A stretch of 64,000 nt of DNA from Telluria mixta (GCF_029223865.1 NZ_CP119520.1:4216001-4280000); one strand, 5' to 3'; counted from the stretch's first letter, positions 17,382-27,597 are shown. Numbers and translations are program-made. Notes: a model not told the origin generated them from the sequence alone.

Positions 17382-18698
17382 TTATTGGTGCAACGCATTC
17401 AGCTGACGGGCGATGATGTCGTGGTTGAGCCACAGCACCGGTGCGATCTTCTCGGCCGCGCCGTGGAACATCAGCGGGCCGGTGCCTTCCAGCACCAGAG
17501 CCGACAGGTGGTCCGTGATCAGCGCCTTCTTGTCCGTGTGCAGCGACGTGATTTCGTCCGAGGTGCCGATCATCAGGTCGGCCAGTTCGGGCGTGTTGTC
17601 CATCGGCCAGGCCTCGAAGTTGCGGAACGACGCGCTGGTGGCGGTCTGCAGATAGGCTTCCAGCTTGTCGAGGATCGATTGCAGCGACACGCCTTCGCCC
17701 AGCAGGGCCTGGCAGATGTCCCACTGTTCCTGTGCCCACGCGCCGCCGCCTTCCTTCTTGAGGGCCAGCAGCAGCGGGAACAGGGACAGTTCGACGCCGA
17801 CGAAGATGTCGGACGAGTTCGTGCGGATTTCCGGGCAGTTGAACACGGTGGCGGTGACGCCCTGGGCCCATGCGGCCTCGGCGATCGACTCCAGGCGCAT
17901 CTTGGCATAGCCCTGCGTGTAGTTCGTGTAGGTCTGCCACACGTACTCGTCGCCGATCAGGATCTCGGTGCCGTGGTAGCCGTACGCCGTGTAGCGCACC
18001 TGGCCGCCCTTGGCTTCGACGCGTGCGCGGATGCCGGCGGAGGCGTCGATCAGGTATTTCAGCGTGTTCGCCGACACTTCGTCGAAGTTCATCAGGATCA
18101 GCTTGCCGAGGTCGCTGTCCAGCAGGGCGCGCGACGACATGAAGCGGTCGCCGCGGCCTTTATAAATGCGGTTGGCGATGGCGAGGAAGGCCTTGATCTT
18201 CGGGATGCCGCCGGCCATCGTGTGCGCGAAGAACACGTTGGCGCCGTCCGGGATCAGCTTGTCGATCTCGGCCATGACGTCCTGGGCGGACTGGGTGAAG
18301 CGCTGCACGCCGGCGGTGCGGCAGGCTTCGATCTTGGTCCAGTCCAGCTTGTCTTCTTGCCAGCTCTTGAGGGTAATACCGGACAGCATCTCGGTCGGAT
18401 TCTGCTCGCCCGGAGGCGCGTCCATGTCGAAACCGGCCATCAGGGGCACATTGATGATGCGGCCGCCCAGCTTGGCTTCCGCTTCCGCATGCTCTTCCGG
18501 CGTCAGGGCGCGCAGCGTGCCATCGTCGTTGCGGCGGCCGACGGTGATGCCGAGGATCGTCATGCCGGCGGCGCGCGCCTCGTCGATCAGGCCGTTCACA
18601 TAGCCGCGGCCGAACAGTTCGCCGAACAGGACGAAGACGTCACCTTGGCGGAACAGATTCGCTTGCGGGATGTGCCTCAGGGCTTTGTATTCGGTCAT
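17382..18698 (-). CDS. Conserved protein of uncertain function, Rossmann-like N-terminus
   Basis: A 438-residue soluble protein starting MTEYKALRHIPQ. Residues 20-57 (DVFVLFGELFGRGYVNGL, then GMTILGITVGRR) resemble a beta-strand, glycine-rich loop and helix of a dinucleotide-binding fold. The rest, including GGRIINVPLMAGFDMDAPPG and FFAHTMAGGIPKIKAF, does not match a family I can name firmly. The length and glycine pattern are compatible with the group annotated as enoyl-ACP reductase FabMG family. I hold that name at low confidence. A -10 box TATAAT lies about 80 bp upstream of the start. Confidence 0.6.
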   Translation of the reverse strand: MTEYKALRHIPQANLFRQGDVFVLFGELFGRGYVNGLIDEARAAGMTILGITVGRRNDDGTLRALTPEEHAEAEAKLGGRIINVPLMAGFDMDAPPGEQNPTEMLSGITLKSWQEDKLDWTKIEACRTAGVQRFTQSAQDVMAEIDKLIPDGANVFFAHTMAGGIPKIKAFLAIANRIYKGRGDRFMSSRALLDSDLGKLILMNFDEVSANTLKYLIDASAGIRARVEAKGGQVRYTAYGYHGTEILIGDEYVWQTYTNYTQGYAKMRLESIAEAAWAQGVTATVFNCPEIRTNSSDIFVGVELSLFPLLLALKKEGGGAWAQEQWDICQALLGEGVSLQSILDKLEAYLQTATSASFRNFEAWPMDNTPELADLMIGTSDEITSLHTDKKALITDHLSALVLEGTGPLMFHGAAEKIAPVLWLNHDIIARQLNALHQ

Positions 18699-18777
18699 AT
18701 TAGTCGCTACTACTCAAAAGTGTGGAGGATGGACGTCGGGCTATTACCTGCGTCCTATTATTTTTTAAAAACAGCGC

Positions 18778-18806
18778 ATTATACTGCCACTTGTTCGCGG
18801 AAACTG
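18778..18806 (-). promoter_or_regulatory. Sigma-70-like promoter for the 17382-18698 gene
   Basis: A perfect TATAAT -10 box (18778-18783, minus strand) lies 80 bp from the start codon. The -35 region at 17-bp spacing is CAGTTT, a poor match, so the call rests on the -10 box. Confidence 0.4.
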
Positions 18807-18863
18807 ATGGTATTCTGGCAAGGTATTGACGCTCCCTTTCCACTCCTATCCCACAGGTGATCC

Positions 18864-19100
18864 ATGAAAGCTCTGCTTGCCGTCGCTATGTCGTTCGCCC
18901 TGGCCGGATGCGCCAGCACCCAGGAAACGCCGGACATGCCCGCCCTCGGCGCGGCGGCGACGTCGTCGACGGACACGGCCGCCGTGATTACCGGCAGCCG
19001 CATCCCGGCCAAGCGCACCGAAAAGATGGTCAGCCAGGTCGGCGGCAAGGACTACAAGGACAACAAGAGCTCGCTGATGGCGCCGCTGCAGAGCAACTGA
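18864..19100 (+). CDS. Small predicted lipoprotein
   Basis: This 78-residue protein has an N-terminal signal and lipobox (ALAGC, Cys15), so the mature part is about 64 residues. The mature region is Ala/Thr-rich, then basic (GSRIPAKRTEKMVSQVGG). The GSRIP and KRTE segments recall short lipoproteins common in Oxalobacteraceae. No function is known. It converges on metG. Confidence 0.7.
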   Translation: MKALLAVAMSFALAGCASTQETPDMPALGAAATSSTDTAAVITGSRIPAKRTEKMVSQVGGKDYKDNKSSLMAPLQSN

Positions 19101-19119
19101 CGCCACCGACGGGGCCCGC

Positions 19120-21267
19120 TTAGCGGATCCGCATGCCCGGCTGGGCGCCGCTCACCGGCTCCAGCAGGTACAGGCCCGGATTCGTTTTCTCGTCTTTCGC
19201 GGACGCGCACAGCACCATGCCTTCCGACACGCCGAATTTCATCTTGCGCGGCGCCAGGTTGGCCACGAGCACCGTCAGCTTGCCGATCAATTGCTCCGGC
19301 TGGTAAGCCGACTTGATACCCGAGAACACATTACGATAGCGGCCTTCGCCCACGTCCAGCGTGAGGCGCAGCAGCTTGCTCGACCCTTCGACGTGCTCAC
19401 AATTGACGATTTTCGCCACGCGCAGGTCGATCTTGGTGAAGTCGTCGATCGAGATTTCCGGGGCCAGTTCCTCGATGTCCGAGGCTTCGGCGGTCGTCAC
19501 CGCGGCAGCCGGCGCTGCTGCTGCGGTCTCGACGGCAGCAGCGGGGGCGGCCGCGGCCGGTGCCGGCTTGTCGAACAGATCCTCGACCATCTTGGCATCC
19601 ACGCGCTGCATCAGGTGGCTGTAGGCGCCGATGGTGCGGCCCAGCAGCGGGGCGTACACGCGGTCGCCCTGGGTGTCTTCCCACGAGTACGCGTCGTCGC
19701 CGAGGAATTCGCGCACGCGCGCGGCCACGTGCGGCAGCACCGGCGACAGCATGATCGTCAGTTGGCGGAACAGGATCAGCGCGGTCGTGCACACGTCGTG
19801 CAGCTCGGCCGTCTTCGTTTCGTCCTTGGCCAGGATCCACGGCTTGTTCTCGTCGACGTAGCGGTTGGCGACGTCGGCCACTTCCATGATTTCGCGCAGC
19901 GCCTTGCCGAATTCGCGCGATTCGAAGTTCGCGGCGATCGCGGCCTGGCGCTCACCGTTGTCGCCGTTCAGGGCGCGGGCGATCCACTGTTTCGCATCGT
20001 CCGACAGGGTCGAAGCCAGCTTGCCGTCGAAACGCTTGGCGATGAAGCCGGCGCAGCGGCTGGCGATGTTCACGTACTTGCCGATCAGGTCGCTGTTCAC
20101 GCGCGCGACGAAGTCGTCGCCCGTGAAGTCCAGGTCTTCGACCCGGGCGTTCAGCTTGAACGCGAGGTAGTAGCGCAGCCATTCCGGATTCATGCCCAGC
20201 TGCAGGTAGCGCAGCGGCGAGATGCCCGTGCCGCGCGACTTCGACATCTTTTCGTTGTTCACGGTCAGGTGGCCGTGGACATTGACCTTCAGCTTGTCGA
20301 TGATCGGGTGGCCCGAGAAATTCAGCATCGCCGGCCAGAACAGCAGGTGGAACGACACGATGTCCTTGCCGATGAAGTGCACTTGCTCGGCGGACGGATC
20401 GTTCAGGAATGCTTCGTAATCGATGCCCTGTTTTTCGAAGTAATTCTTCAGGCTGGCGAGATAGCCGACCGGCGCGTCCAGCCACACGTAGAAGAATTTA
20501 CCCGGCGCATCCGGGATCGGGATGCCGAAATAGGGCGCGTCGCGCGAGATGTCCCAGTCGGCCAGCTTCTCGCCGTTTTCACCGAGCCATTCGGACACCT
20601 TGTTGACCATCTCCGGCTGCAGGCGGCCCGGCGTGTTCAGCCACTCCTTCAGGAATTGGAAGCAGCGCGGGTCGGACAGCTTGAAGAAGTACTGTTCGGA
20701 TGGCTTCAGGATCGGCGTCGAGCCCGTGAACACGGAGTACGGGTTGATCAGCTCGGTCGGCTGGTAGGCGGCGCCGCACACTTCGCAGTTGTCGCCGTAC
20801 TGGTCCTTCGCGTGGCAGACCGGGCACTCGCCCTTGATGTTGCGGTCGGCCAGGAACATGCCCTTGGCCGTGTCGTAGAAGCGGTCGACCGTCTTCGTGT
20901 AGATGAGGCCGTTGTCGCGCAGGCGGCGGTAGATGCCCTGCGACAGGTCGACGTTTTCCGGCGAATCCGTCGAATACCAGTTGTCGAACGCGATGTGGAA
21001 GCCGTCCAGGTATTGCGCGCGGCCGGCCGCGATCTTCGCGACGAATTCCTGCGGCGTCACGCCTTCCTTCTCGGCGGCGATCATGATCGGCGTGCCGTGC
21101 GTGTCGTCGGCGCCGACGAAGTGCACGACGCGCTGCGCACCGGCGTCGCGCTGCATTCGCTGGAAGCGGACCCAGATGTCGGCCTGGATGTATTCCATCA
21201 TGTGGCCGATGTGAAAGGCAGCGTTGGCGTAGGGCAGGGCGGTGGTGACGAACAGCTTGCGTGTCAT
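19120..21267 (-). CDS. metG: Methionyl-tRNA synthetase
   Basis: MetG charges tRNA-Met. The 715-residue protein has the class I HIGH-type motif (FHIGHMMEY), KMSKSRG, and a zinc knuckle [17 protein letters not shown]. An anticodon-binding domain follows. At about residues 575-605 comes an Ala-rich linker, then a C-terminal tRNA-binding (EMAP-like) domain ([20 protein letters not shown]). It is divergent from apbC, as often seen in proteobacteria. The only tRNA-Met in the window, the initiator, is 15 kb away. Confidence 0.97.
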   Translation of the reverse strand: MTRKLFVTTALPYANAAFHIGHMMEYIQADIWVRFQRMQRDAGAQRVVHFVGADDTHGTPIMIAAEKEGVTPQEFVAKIAAGRAQYLDGFHIAFDNWYSTDSPENVDLSQGIYRRLRDNGLIYTKTVDRFYDTAKGMFLADRNIKGECPVCHAKDQYGDNCEVCGAAYQPTELINPYSVFTGSTPILKPSEQYFFKLSDPRCFQFLKEWLNTPGRLQPEMVNKVSEWLGENGEKLADWDISRDAPYFGIPIPDAPGKFFYVWLDAPVGYLASLKNYFEKQGIDYEAFLNDPSAEQVHFIGKDIVSFHLLFWPAMLNFSGHPIIDKLKVNVHGHLTVNNEKMSKSRGTGISPLRYLQLGMNPEWLRYYLAFKLNARVEDLDFTGDDFVARVNSDLIGKYVNIASRCAGFIAKRFDGKLASTLSDDAKQWIARALNGDNGERQAAIAANFESREFGKALREIMEVADVANRYVDENKPWILAKDETKTAELHDVCTTALILFRQLTIMLSPVLPHVAARVREFLGDDAYSWEDTQGDRVYAPLLGRTIGAYSHLMQRVDAKMVEDLFDKPAPAAAAPAAAVETAAAAPAAAVTTAEASDIEELAPEISIDDFTKIDLRVAKIVNCEHVEGSSKLLRLTLDVGEGRYRNVFSGIKSAYQPEQLIGKLTVLVANLAPRKMKFGVSEGMVLCASAKDEKTNPGLYLLEPVSGAQPGMRIR

Positions 21268-21414
21268 GGTCGAAGGTCGAGGTTGTCGAGGAAAACAGGC
21301 ATTTTACCAGCGGATGACCCCAAGCGCGCAGGGGGTACTTTGCGCATTTGCCGGCCTGACAACAGGGGATACCCTGTTTTGCGCTAAACTTGCGCATCAC
21401 ATCCGGAGAACCCA

Positions 21415-22503
21415 ATGAGCATCACTGTAGATGACGTCAAGGCCGCGCTGGCCGCTGTCGTCGATCCCAACACCCATAAAGATTTCGTCACCTCCAAGGC
21501 AGTCAGGAACATCCAGGTCGACGGCGGCAACGTCGCCCTCGACATCGAGCTCGGCTATCCGGCGAAGAGCCAGGTCGCGGGCATCCGCGCGTCCGTCGTC
21601 GACGCGCTGCGCAAACTCCCCGGCGTGGACAACGCCAGCGTCAACGTCACGAGCAAGATCCTGTCGCACGCCGTGCAGCGCGGCCTGAAGGTGATGCCGA
21701 ACGTGAAGAACATCATTGCCGTCGCGTCCGGCAAGGGCGGCGTCGGCAAGTCGACGACGGCCGTCAACCTCGCGCTGGCGCTGGCCGCCGAGGGCGCGTC
21801 GGTGGGCCTGCTGGACGCCGACATCTACGGCCCGTCGCAGCCGATGATGCTGGGCGTGAACGGCCGTCCGCAGAGCCTGGACGGCAAGACGATGGAGCCG
21901 CTGGAAAACCACGGTGTGCAGGTGTCGTCGATCGGCTTCATGATCGACCCGGACGAGCCGATGGTGTGGCGCGGCCCGATGGTCACGCAGGCCCTGCAGC
22001 AGTTGCTGGAACAGACCAACTGGCGGAACCTCGACTACCTGATCGTCGACATGCCGCCGGGCACGGGCGACATCCAGCTCACGCTGTCGCAGAAGGTCCC
22101 CGTGACGGGCGCCGTGATCGTCACCACGCCGCAGGACATCGCCCTGCTGGACGCGCGCAAGGGCCTCAAGATGTTCGAGAAGGTCGGCATCCCGATCGTC
22201 GGCGTCGTCGAGAACATGAGCACCCACATCTGCTCGAACTGCGGCCACGTCGAAGCGATCTTCGGCGAAGGCGGCGGCCAGAAGATGTGCGAAGACTTCC
22301 ACGTGGACTTCCTCGGCAAGCTGCCGCTGCAGCTGTCGATCCGCGAGCAGACGGATTCCGGTACGCCGACCGTCGTGGCGGAGCCGGACGGTGCCGTCGC
22401 CGCGATCTATAAAGAGATCGCGCGCAAGGTGGCCGTGAAGGTGGCGGAGCAGTCGAAGGATATGTCGGCGAAGTTCCCGACGATCGTCGTCAAGAACGAC
22501 TAA
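21415..22503 (+). CDS. apbC: Iron-sulfur cluster carrier protein ApbC/Mrp
   Basis: ApbC is a P-loop ATPase that binds and transfers Fe-S clusters. The 362-residue protein has an N-terminal DUF59-like domain (about 1-85), the deviant Walker A GKGGVGKS, MPPGTGD and the cluster-binding CSNC motif. It is divergent from metG. A three-hairpin repeat follows the stop codon. Confidence 0.95.
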   Translation: MSITVDDVKAALAAVVDPNTHKDFVTSKAVRNIQVDGGNVALDIELGYPAKSQVAGIRASVVDALRKLPGVDNASVNVTSKILSHAVQRGLKVMPNVKNIIAVASGKGGVGKSTTAVNLALALAAEGASVGLLDADIYGPSQPMMLGVNGRPQSLDGKTMEPLENHGVQVSSIGFMIDPDEPMVWRGPMVTQALQQLLEQTNWRNLDYLIVDMPPGTGDIQLTLSQKVPVTGAVIVTTPQDIALLDARKGLKMFEKVGIPIVGVVENMSTHICSNCGHVEAIFGEGGGQKMCEDFHVDFLGKLPLQLSIREQTDSGTPTVVAEPDGAVAAIYKEIARKVAVKVAEQSKDMSAKFPTIVVKND

Positions 22504-22507
22504 CCCG

Positions 22508-22588
22508 TCGTCCTCGCGAAAGCGGGGACCCATACTGAGCTCATCGAAGTGGCTCAGCATGGATTCCCGCGTTCGCGGGAATGACGAT
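22508..22588. repeat. Dispersed three-hairpin repeat (REP-like)
   Basis: Three inverted repeats are stacked. The first is TCCTCGCGAAAGCGGGGA (22511-22528). The second is CTGAGC/GCTCAG (22535-22557). The third is a perfect 20-bp palindrome (22563-22582) of ATTCCCGCG and its complement. Elements of the type GTCATTCCCGCGAACGCGGGAATCC are common in betaproteobacterial intergenic regions. It fills the whole gap between apbC and the RlmN-like gene. Confidence 0.75.
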
Positions 22589-22599
22589 TTGGCGTCAAC

Positions 22600-23637
22600 A
22601 TGAGAATTGAAGCAATCCGCACCCGCCTGCATGCATTAGGCGCCCAGCCGCTGCACGCCGACCGCGTCCTGCGCGACTGGGTCCGCGTGATGGCCCACGA
22701 CCGCGGCCGTCGCCGTCCCGACGACTTCCTGCCGAAGCCCGTCCGGGAGGCGCTGCCGCAGCTGGATGCGGAACTGGATGCGCTCGCCCGCGTCATCAGC
22801 ACCCATCCCGCCGATGACGGCTCGGCCCGCCTGCTGGTCGGCCTCGCCGATGGCCAGACGGTGGAATCCGTGCTGCTGCCGCGCGACGGCGTGTGCGTGT
22901 CGAGCCAGGTCGGTTGTGCGGTCGGCTGCCAGTTCTGCATGACGGGTCAAAGTGGCCTGATCCGGCAGGTGACGAGCGGCGAGATCGTCGCCCAGGTCGT
23001 GCTGGCCCGCCGCCTGCGGCCCGTCAAGAAGGTCGTGTTCATGGGGATGGGGGAGCCCGCGCACAACCTCGACAACGTATTGGAAGCCATCGAGCTGCTC
23101 GGCATCGAAGGCAATATCGCGCACAAGAACCTCGTGTTCTCGACGGTGGGCGATCCGCGCGTGTTCGAACGCCTGCCGCAAGGCCGGGTGAAACCGGCGC
23201 TGGCGCTGTCGCTGCACACGACGAAGACGGACCTGCGCGCACGCCTGCTGCCGCGCGCACCGCGCTTCACGGCCCGCGACCTGGTCGAGGAGGGCGAACG
23301 CTATGCGCGCCTGACCGGCTATCCGATCCAGTACCAGTGGACGTTGCTGGACGGCGTCAACGACGGGCTGGACGAACTCGAGGCGCTCGTGGACCTCTTG
23401 CGCGGCAAGTATGCCGTGCTGAACATGATCCCCTACAACACGAATCCCGGCTTGCCGTTCCGCCGGCCCGACTGGGACAAGGCGCGGGCGATCGCGGCCT
23501 GGCTGTTCGAGCGGGGCATCCTGACGAAGCTGCGCGATTCGGCGGGGCAGGACGTCGATGGCGGCTGTGGCCAGTTGCGGGCGCGGGCCACCGGCGAGCA
23601 GACGGTCACGTTGCGTCGTACGGCGGCCGCAGCGTAA
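22600..23637 (+). CDS. RlmN/Cfr-family radical SAM RNA methyltransferase
   Basis: The family methylates C2 (RlmN) or C8 (Cfr) of adenine in rRNA/tRNA using a [4Fe-4S] cluster. The 345-residue protein has the cluster motif CxxxCxxC (Cys106, Cys110, Cys113), GMGEPAHNLDNV, and the methyl-carrier cysteine in DVDGGCGQL (about residue 323). It lacks the usual rlmN neighbours (ndk, pilF, ispG), so it may be a second, divergent copy beside a standard rlmN elsewhere. The substrate is not certain. Its 3' end overlaps the convergent phosphoesterase gene by 32 bp. Confidence 0.85.
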   Translation: MRIEAIRTRLHALGAQPLHADRVLRDWVRVMAHDRGRRRPDDFLPKPVREALPQLDAELDALARVISTHPADDGSARLLVGLADGQTVESVLLPRDGVCVSSQVGCAVGCQFCMTGQSGLIRQVTSGEIVAQVVLARRLRPVKKVVFMGMGEPAHNLDNVLEAIELLGIEGNIAHKNLVFSTVGDPRVFERLPQGRVKPALALSLHTTKTDLRARLLPRAPRFTARDLVEEGERYARLTGYPIQYQWTLLDGVNDGLDELEALVDLLRGKYAVLNMIPYNTNPGLPFRRPDWDKARAIAAWLFERGILTKLRDSAGQDVDGGCGQLRARATGEQTVTLRRTAAAA

Positions 23638-24325
23638 ATGTCGCGACCGGTTCGACCGCCGCGCTCGACATATACCAGTCGTTGATCACGAGCTGCAGGC
23701 TGTCCACCCGCATCGTCCCGAGCGGCACGTCGCGCATCGCCGCCAGCACTGCGGCCAGCCGCGCCGGATCGTCCGGCGGGGCGATGAAGCGCAGCAAGGT
23801 CGAATGCGCGGTGACGAGCCGGTAGCGCTGATCCAATGTCCCATCGAGCCCGCGTGCGCGCAGCACGTCGCGCAGGCGCGCGCGCAGCCGTTCCAGCGTG
23901 CCGTCGCGCGTAAAACCTTTGGCCAGCACGGCGCCGCGCGAGATCGTGATGCCCTGGAAGTCGATGTCGAACGCCGGCAGGTCTTCCAGCGCCGCGCGCG
24001 CGGCCGCCGCGTAATCCGCGCGCCGGGCCAGGTGCGGTGCGTAATCTGCCGTCACCGTGAACAGCGACAGCACCGTCATGTGCAGATCGGAGAGGGGCTG
24101 CCGGTATTGCTGCGGGTCGGCGGCGAGCAAGGCATCCTGCACGGCTTCGAAGCGGACCGCCAGCGTTGCGCCGGGACGCGCGATCAGCGTGAGGCCCCGG
24201 CGCGGATCGAGGCCGCCGGCGAGGTGCCGGTCGCAGTCGACGTCGCCGCGCGAGACGTCCGGCCAGGCGCGGTCCCACATGGCATCGTAGTGGACGCGCA
24301 GGTCGGGTAAGGAAAGATCGCTCAT
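23606..24325 (-). CDS. 2H phosphoesterase / 2'-5' RNA ligase-like protein
   Basis: A 239-residue protein with the two catalytic H-x-T/S motifs of the 2H superfamily: LHMTVL at about residue 80 and AHSTLL at about residue 170. Such enzymes open 2',3'-cyclic phosphates or related bonds in RNA and nucleotides. The N-terminal region (MSDLSLPDLRVHYDAMWDRA) is not part of the core fold. It overlaps the RlmN-like gene tail to tail. The substrate is unknown. Confidence 0.75.
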   Translation of the reverse strand: MSDLSLPDLRVHYDAMWDRAWPDVSRGDVDCDRHLAGGLDPRRGLTLIARPGATLAVRFEAVQDALLAADPQQYRQPLSDLHMTVLSLFTVTADYAPHLARRADYAAAARAALEDLPAFDIDFQGITISRGAVLAKGFTRDGTLERLRARLRDVLRARGLDGTLDQRYRLVTAHSTLLRFIAPPDDPARLAAVLAAMRDVPLGTMRVDSLQLVINDWYMSSAAVEPVATFTLRPPYDAT

Positions 24326-24335
24326 CCGGGCGATT

Positions 24336-25502
24336 CTATGCCACGCGTGCGATGCCCGTCTCGATTTGCCGTGCGCGCACCTGGTTGCGGCCGCCCCGCT
24401 TGGCGTCGTACATCAGATCGTCCGCGACGGCGATGAGCGATTGCGGCGTGATGGCCTGGTTCGCCGCGAAATCCGCGCCGACGACGCCGAAGCTGGCGGT
24501 CGTGGCCAGCACCGTGTCGCCGTACGGGATGCGTTCGGCGGCGAACGCGGCGCGGACACGCTCGGCCAGTTCGACGGCGCCGTCCAGCCGCGTCTCCGGC
24601 AGGATGATCAGGAATTCCTCGCCGCCGTAGCGCACGACCGTGTCGATGGCGTCGCGCGTCATCGTCTGCAACAGGTTCGCGAAGCACCGCAGCAGTTCGT
24701 CGCCCGCGTGGTGGCCGTACGTGTCGTTGATGGCCTTGAAGCCGTCCAGGTCGCACATGATCAGCGACAGGCTCAACCGGTAGCGCCGCGCGCGGGCGAT
24801 CTCGCCGTCGAGCAGGGCGGCATTCAGGTGGCGCCGGTTGTAGCAGCCGGTCAGCGGGTCGCGCACGGACAGGTTCGTCAGTACCTGGCGCGTGCGATAT
24901 TGCTCGCGCCACAGGCGTGCATGACGGTTCGCGGCGACAGCGCCGAAGGCGTTGGCGAACAGGACCAGCATCGTCATCGACACGAGGTGGCGCGTCGATT
25001 CGAGGTACTGGATCCACGCCAGCGCGACGAACACGAGGCTGGAACCGAGTGCGATGGCGACGGAGGTGCGCAGGCGGTTCGGGATGAAGATCAGGATCAC
25101 GACGGCCATCAGGCCGACGGACGTCCCGTGCAGCAGCGTGTCGGCCGGGCGGCGCCACGCGACGAACATATAGGTGAGCATCCCCAGCAAGGTGAACACG
25201 CTCGCCACCCGGTACGCGGCCGTGACGGGCGCCGCGGCCCGGCGCGCATGGCGCAGGCCGGCCCAGGCGAGGAGCGGCACGACGGACCGGGCGAGCAGGG
25301 ACGGGATGGCGCCGGGCAGGCCCAGCGCCAGCACGTCGGCCACGCTGAACATCAGGTAGAACAGCGAGCATACGATCAGCGCGCGGCGCAGGTCGCGCAG
25401 GATCGTCGGCGCCTGCTCGTGCAGGAATGCGACTTCGGTCGCCGCGCAGACGAATTCGCCGCGCAGGCGCGCAATGGCAGCGGTGCTTGGATCGTTCGTC
25501 AT
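24336..25502 (-). CDS. Membrane diguanylate cyclase (GGDEF)
   Basis: Diguanylate cyclases make c-di-GMP from GTP. The 388-residue protein begins at the ATG at 25502. About six membrane helices span residues 35-200, followed by a GGDEF domain at about 215-380 with DPLTGCYNRR, CDLDGFKAINDTYGHHAGD and RYGGEEF, an active-type signature. The residue where the inhibitory-site Arg (RxxD) would sit is Asp, so product inhibition may be absent. The much longer open frame upstream runs antisense through gltX and is spurious. YcgR and the EAL/HDOD proteins here are possible outputs. Confidence 0.9.
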   Translation of the reverse strand: MTNDPSTAAIARLRGEFVCAATEVAFLHEQAPTILRDLRRALIVCSLFYLMFSVADVLALGLPGAIPSLLARSVVPLLAWAGLRHARRAAAPVTAAYRVASVFTLLGMLTYMFVAWRRPADTLLHGTSVGLMAVVILIFIPNRLRTSVAIALGSSLVFVALAWIQYLESTRHLVSMTMLVLFANAFGAVAANRHARLWREQYRTRQVLTNLSVRDPLTGCYNRRHLNAALLDGEIARARRYRLSLSLIMCDLDGFKAINDTYGHHAGDELLRCFANLLQTMTRDAIDTVVRYGGEEFLIILPETRLDGAVELAERVRAAFAAERIPYGDTVLATTASFGVVGADFAANQAITPQSLIAVADDLMYDAKRGGRNQVRARQIETGIARVA

Positions 25503-25688
25503 GGGTGGGGTGATATATGCATGGGGTGGAAAAGCCGGACGAGACTGTAGCCAAAACTTAAATTTCTGTAAAGTAATTTTCAGTCGTCGTGGGCAACCAT
25601 GTTGCAGGATGGCCCGCTCCCTCATTGACGGGCCACGCGGTAAAATAGCCGCTTCATTAATATTCATGCGTTCCCTTCGCATCCGACC

Positions 25689-27080
25689 ATGACCGTCCGT
25701 ACCCGTTTCGCTCCCAGCCCGACTGGCTATCTCCACCTCGGTGGCGCGCGCACCGCGCTGTATTCGTGGGCCTATGCCCGCCATTTCGGCGGCACCTTCG
25801 TCCTGCGCATCGAAGACACCGACCTGGAGCGTTCGACGCCGGAAGCCGTGCAGGCGATCCTGCAGGGGATGGAATGGCTGGGCCTCGCGCACGACGAAGG
25901 CCCGTTCTACCAGATGCAGCGCATGGACCGTTACCGCGAAGTCGTGAAGGGCATGCTGGAAGCCGGCACGGCTTACCTGTGCTACTGCTCGCCGGAAGAA
26001 GTGGAAGCGATGCGCGAGCGCATGCGCGCCGCCGGCGACAAGCCGCGCTACGACGGCACCTGGCGCCCGGAACCGGGCAAGACGCTGCCGCCGGTGCCGG
26101 AAGGCGTCAAGCCCGTCGTGCGCTTCAAGAATCCGCTGGACGGCGAAGTCACGTGGCACGACGTCGTCAAGGGCCCGATCACCATCGCCAACAAGGAACT
26201 GGACGACCTCGTGATCGCCCGTCCGGACGGCACGCCGACCTATAACTTCTGCGTCGCCGTCGACGACTGGGACATGAAGATCACGCACGTGCTGCGCGGC
26301 GACGACCACGTCAACAACACGCCCCGCCAGATCAACATCCTGCGCGCGCTGGGCGCCGAGCTGCCGCAGTATGGCCACCTGCCGATGATCCTCGGTCCGG
26401 ACGGCCAGAAGCTCTCGAAGCGCCACGGCGCCGTCAGCGTGATGGAATACCCGGAGCAGGGCTATTTGCCGGAAGCGATGCTGAACTACCTGGCGCGCCT
26501 GGGCTGGAGCCACGGCGACGACGAGATCTTCTCGATGCAGCAGTTCACCGAGTGGTTCAACCTCGACCACCTGACCGCGTCGGCCGCGCAGTTCAATCCG
26601 GAAAAGCTGGGCTGGCTGAACAACCACTACATCAAGCAGGCGGACAACGAACGCCTGGCGGGCCTCGCGCGTCCGAAGATGGAGCGCGAAGGCGCCCAGT
26701 TCGACGGCGCGCCGCCGTTGGCCGCCGTACTGGGCCTGATGAAGGAGCGCACCAACACCATCAACGAGCTGGCCGACGCCGCCATGCTGTTCTACCGCGA
26801 ACCGAAGCCGGACGCGGCACTGCTGACCCAGCACCTGACAGACGCCGTGCGCCCGGCGCTGGCCCAGTTCGCCGAGCGCCTGCGCGACGTGGAATGGACC
26901 AAGCCGGCCCTGTCCGCGACGATGAAGGAAGTGCTGGCCGCGCACGGCCTCAAGATGCCGCAACTGGCCATGCCGCTGCGCCTGCTCGTCACGGGCCAGT
27001 TGCAGACGCCGGCCATCGACGCGGTGCTGGAATTGTTCGGCCGCGACACGGTGCTTGCCCGAGTGAACAAAGGGTTGTGA
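25689..27080 (+). CDS. gltX: Glutamyl-tRNA synthetase
   Basis: GltX charges tRNA-Glu. The 463-residue class I enzyme has [14 protein letters not shown] (HIGH equivalent), [13 protein letters not shown] and KLSKRHG (KMSKS equivalent), plus a C-terminal helical anticodon-binding domain. It begins at the ATG at 25689. Immediately downstream is a cluster with five tRNA-Glu genes, its own substrate. Confidence 0.97.
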   Translation: MTVRTRFAPSPTGYLHLGGARTALYSWAYARHFGGTFVLRIEDTDLERSTPEAVQAILQGMEWLGLAHDEGPFYQMQRMDRYREVVKGMLEAGTAYLCYCSPEEVEAMRERMRAAGDKPRYDGTWRPEPGKTLPPVPEGVKPVVRFKNPLDGEVTWHDVVKGPITIANKELDDLVIARPDGTPTYNFCVAVDDWDMKITHVLRGDDHVNNTPRQINILRALGAELPQYGHLPMILGPDGQKLSKRHGAVSVMEYPEQGYLPEAMLNYLARLGWSHGDDEIFSMQQFTEWFNLDHLTASAAQFNPEKLGWLNNHYIKQADNERLAGLARPKMEREGAQFDGAPPLAAVLGLMKERTNTINELADAAMLFYREPKPDAALLTQHLTDAVRPALAQFAERLRDVEWTKPALSATMKEVLAAHGLKMPQLAMPLRLLVTGQLQTPAIDAVLELFGRDTVLARVNKGL

Positions 27081-27083
27081 CTA

Positions 27084-27112
27084 TTTGCGTAATGCAAGTG
27101 CGTCCGCTATAA
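27084..27112 (+). promoter_or_regulatory. Sigma-70 promoter of the tRNA cluster
   Basis: TTGCGT, a 17-bp spacer and a perfect TATAAT lie 21 bp upstream of the first tRNA-Ala. The bases after the -10 box are GC-rich, as in stable-RNA promoters under stringent control. Confidence 0.75.
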
Positions 27113-27132
27113 TGCTCGCACTTCAGCGCTGC

Positions 27133-27208
<76 letters not shown>

Positions 27209-27237
27209 ACTCTGAAGTGCAGTATGTCGTAGTCCAG

Positions 27238-27313
27238 GTCCCCATCGTCTAGAGGCCTAGGACATCACCCTTTCACGGTGAGTACCGGGGTTCGAATCCC
27301 CGTGGGGACGCCA
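27238..27313 (+). tRNA. tRNA-Glu (TTC), copy 1
   Basis: A 76-nt cloverleaf starting GTCCCCATCGTC with anticodon loop CTTTCAC (TTC) and an encoded CCA end. Five identical copies lie in this cluster. Confidence 0.97.
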
Positions 27314-27382
27314 GATTCGGCAGCGACGTTGAAAAACGACGTAAGCAGTAAATGTAGTGTGTTATAGTGCTGTTTTCCCGTA

Positions 27383-27458
<76 letters not shown>

Positions 27459-27494
27459 AGCAGGGAAAAACAGAGTATCACATTGCAGTCCAGG

Positions 27495-27570
27495 GTCCCC
27501 ATCGTCTAGAGGCCTAGGACATCACCCTTTCACGGTGAGTACCGGGGTTCGAATCCCCGTGGGGACGCCA
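27495..27570 (+). tRNA. tRNA-Glu (TTC), copy 2
   Basis: Same 76-nt sequence as copy 1, with anticodon TTC and an encoded CCA. A terminator hairpin follows 28 bp later. Confidence 0.97.
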
Positions 27571-27597
27571 AGAATTTGTTTTAAGAAGAGTTGCAAG

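Noticed and set aside
19291..21387. A 698-residue plus-strand frame opposite metG
   Set aside because: Antisense to metG; composition is biased and there is no start-site support.
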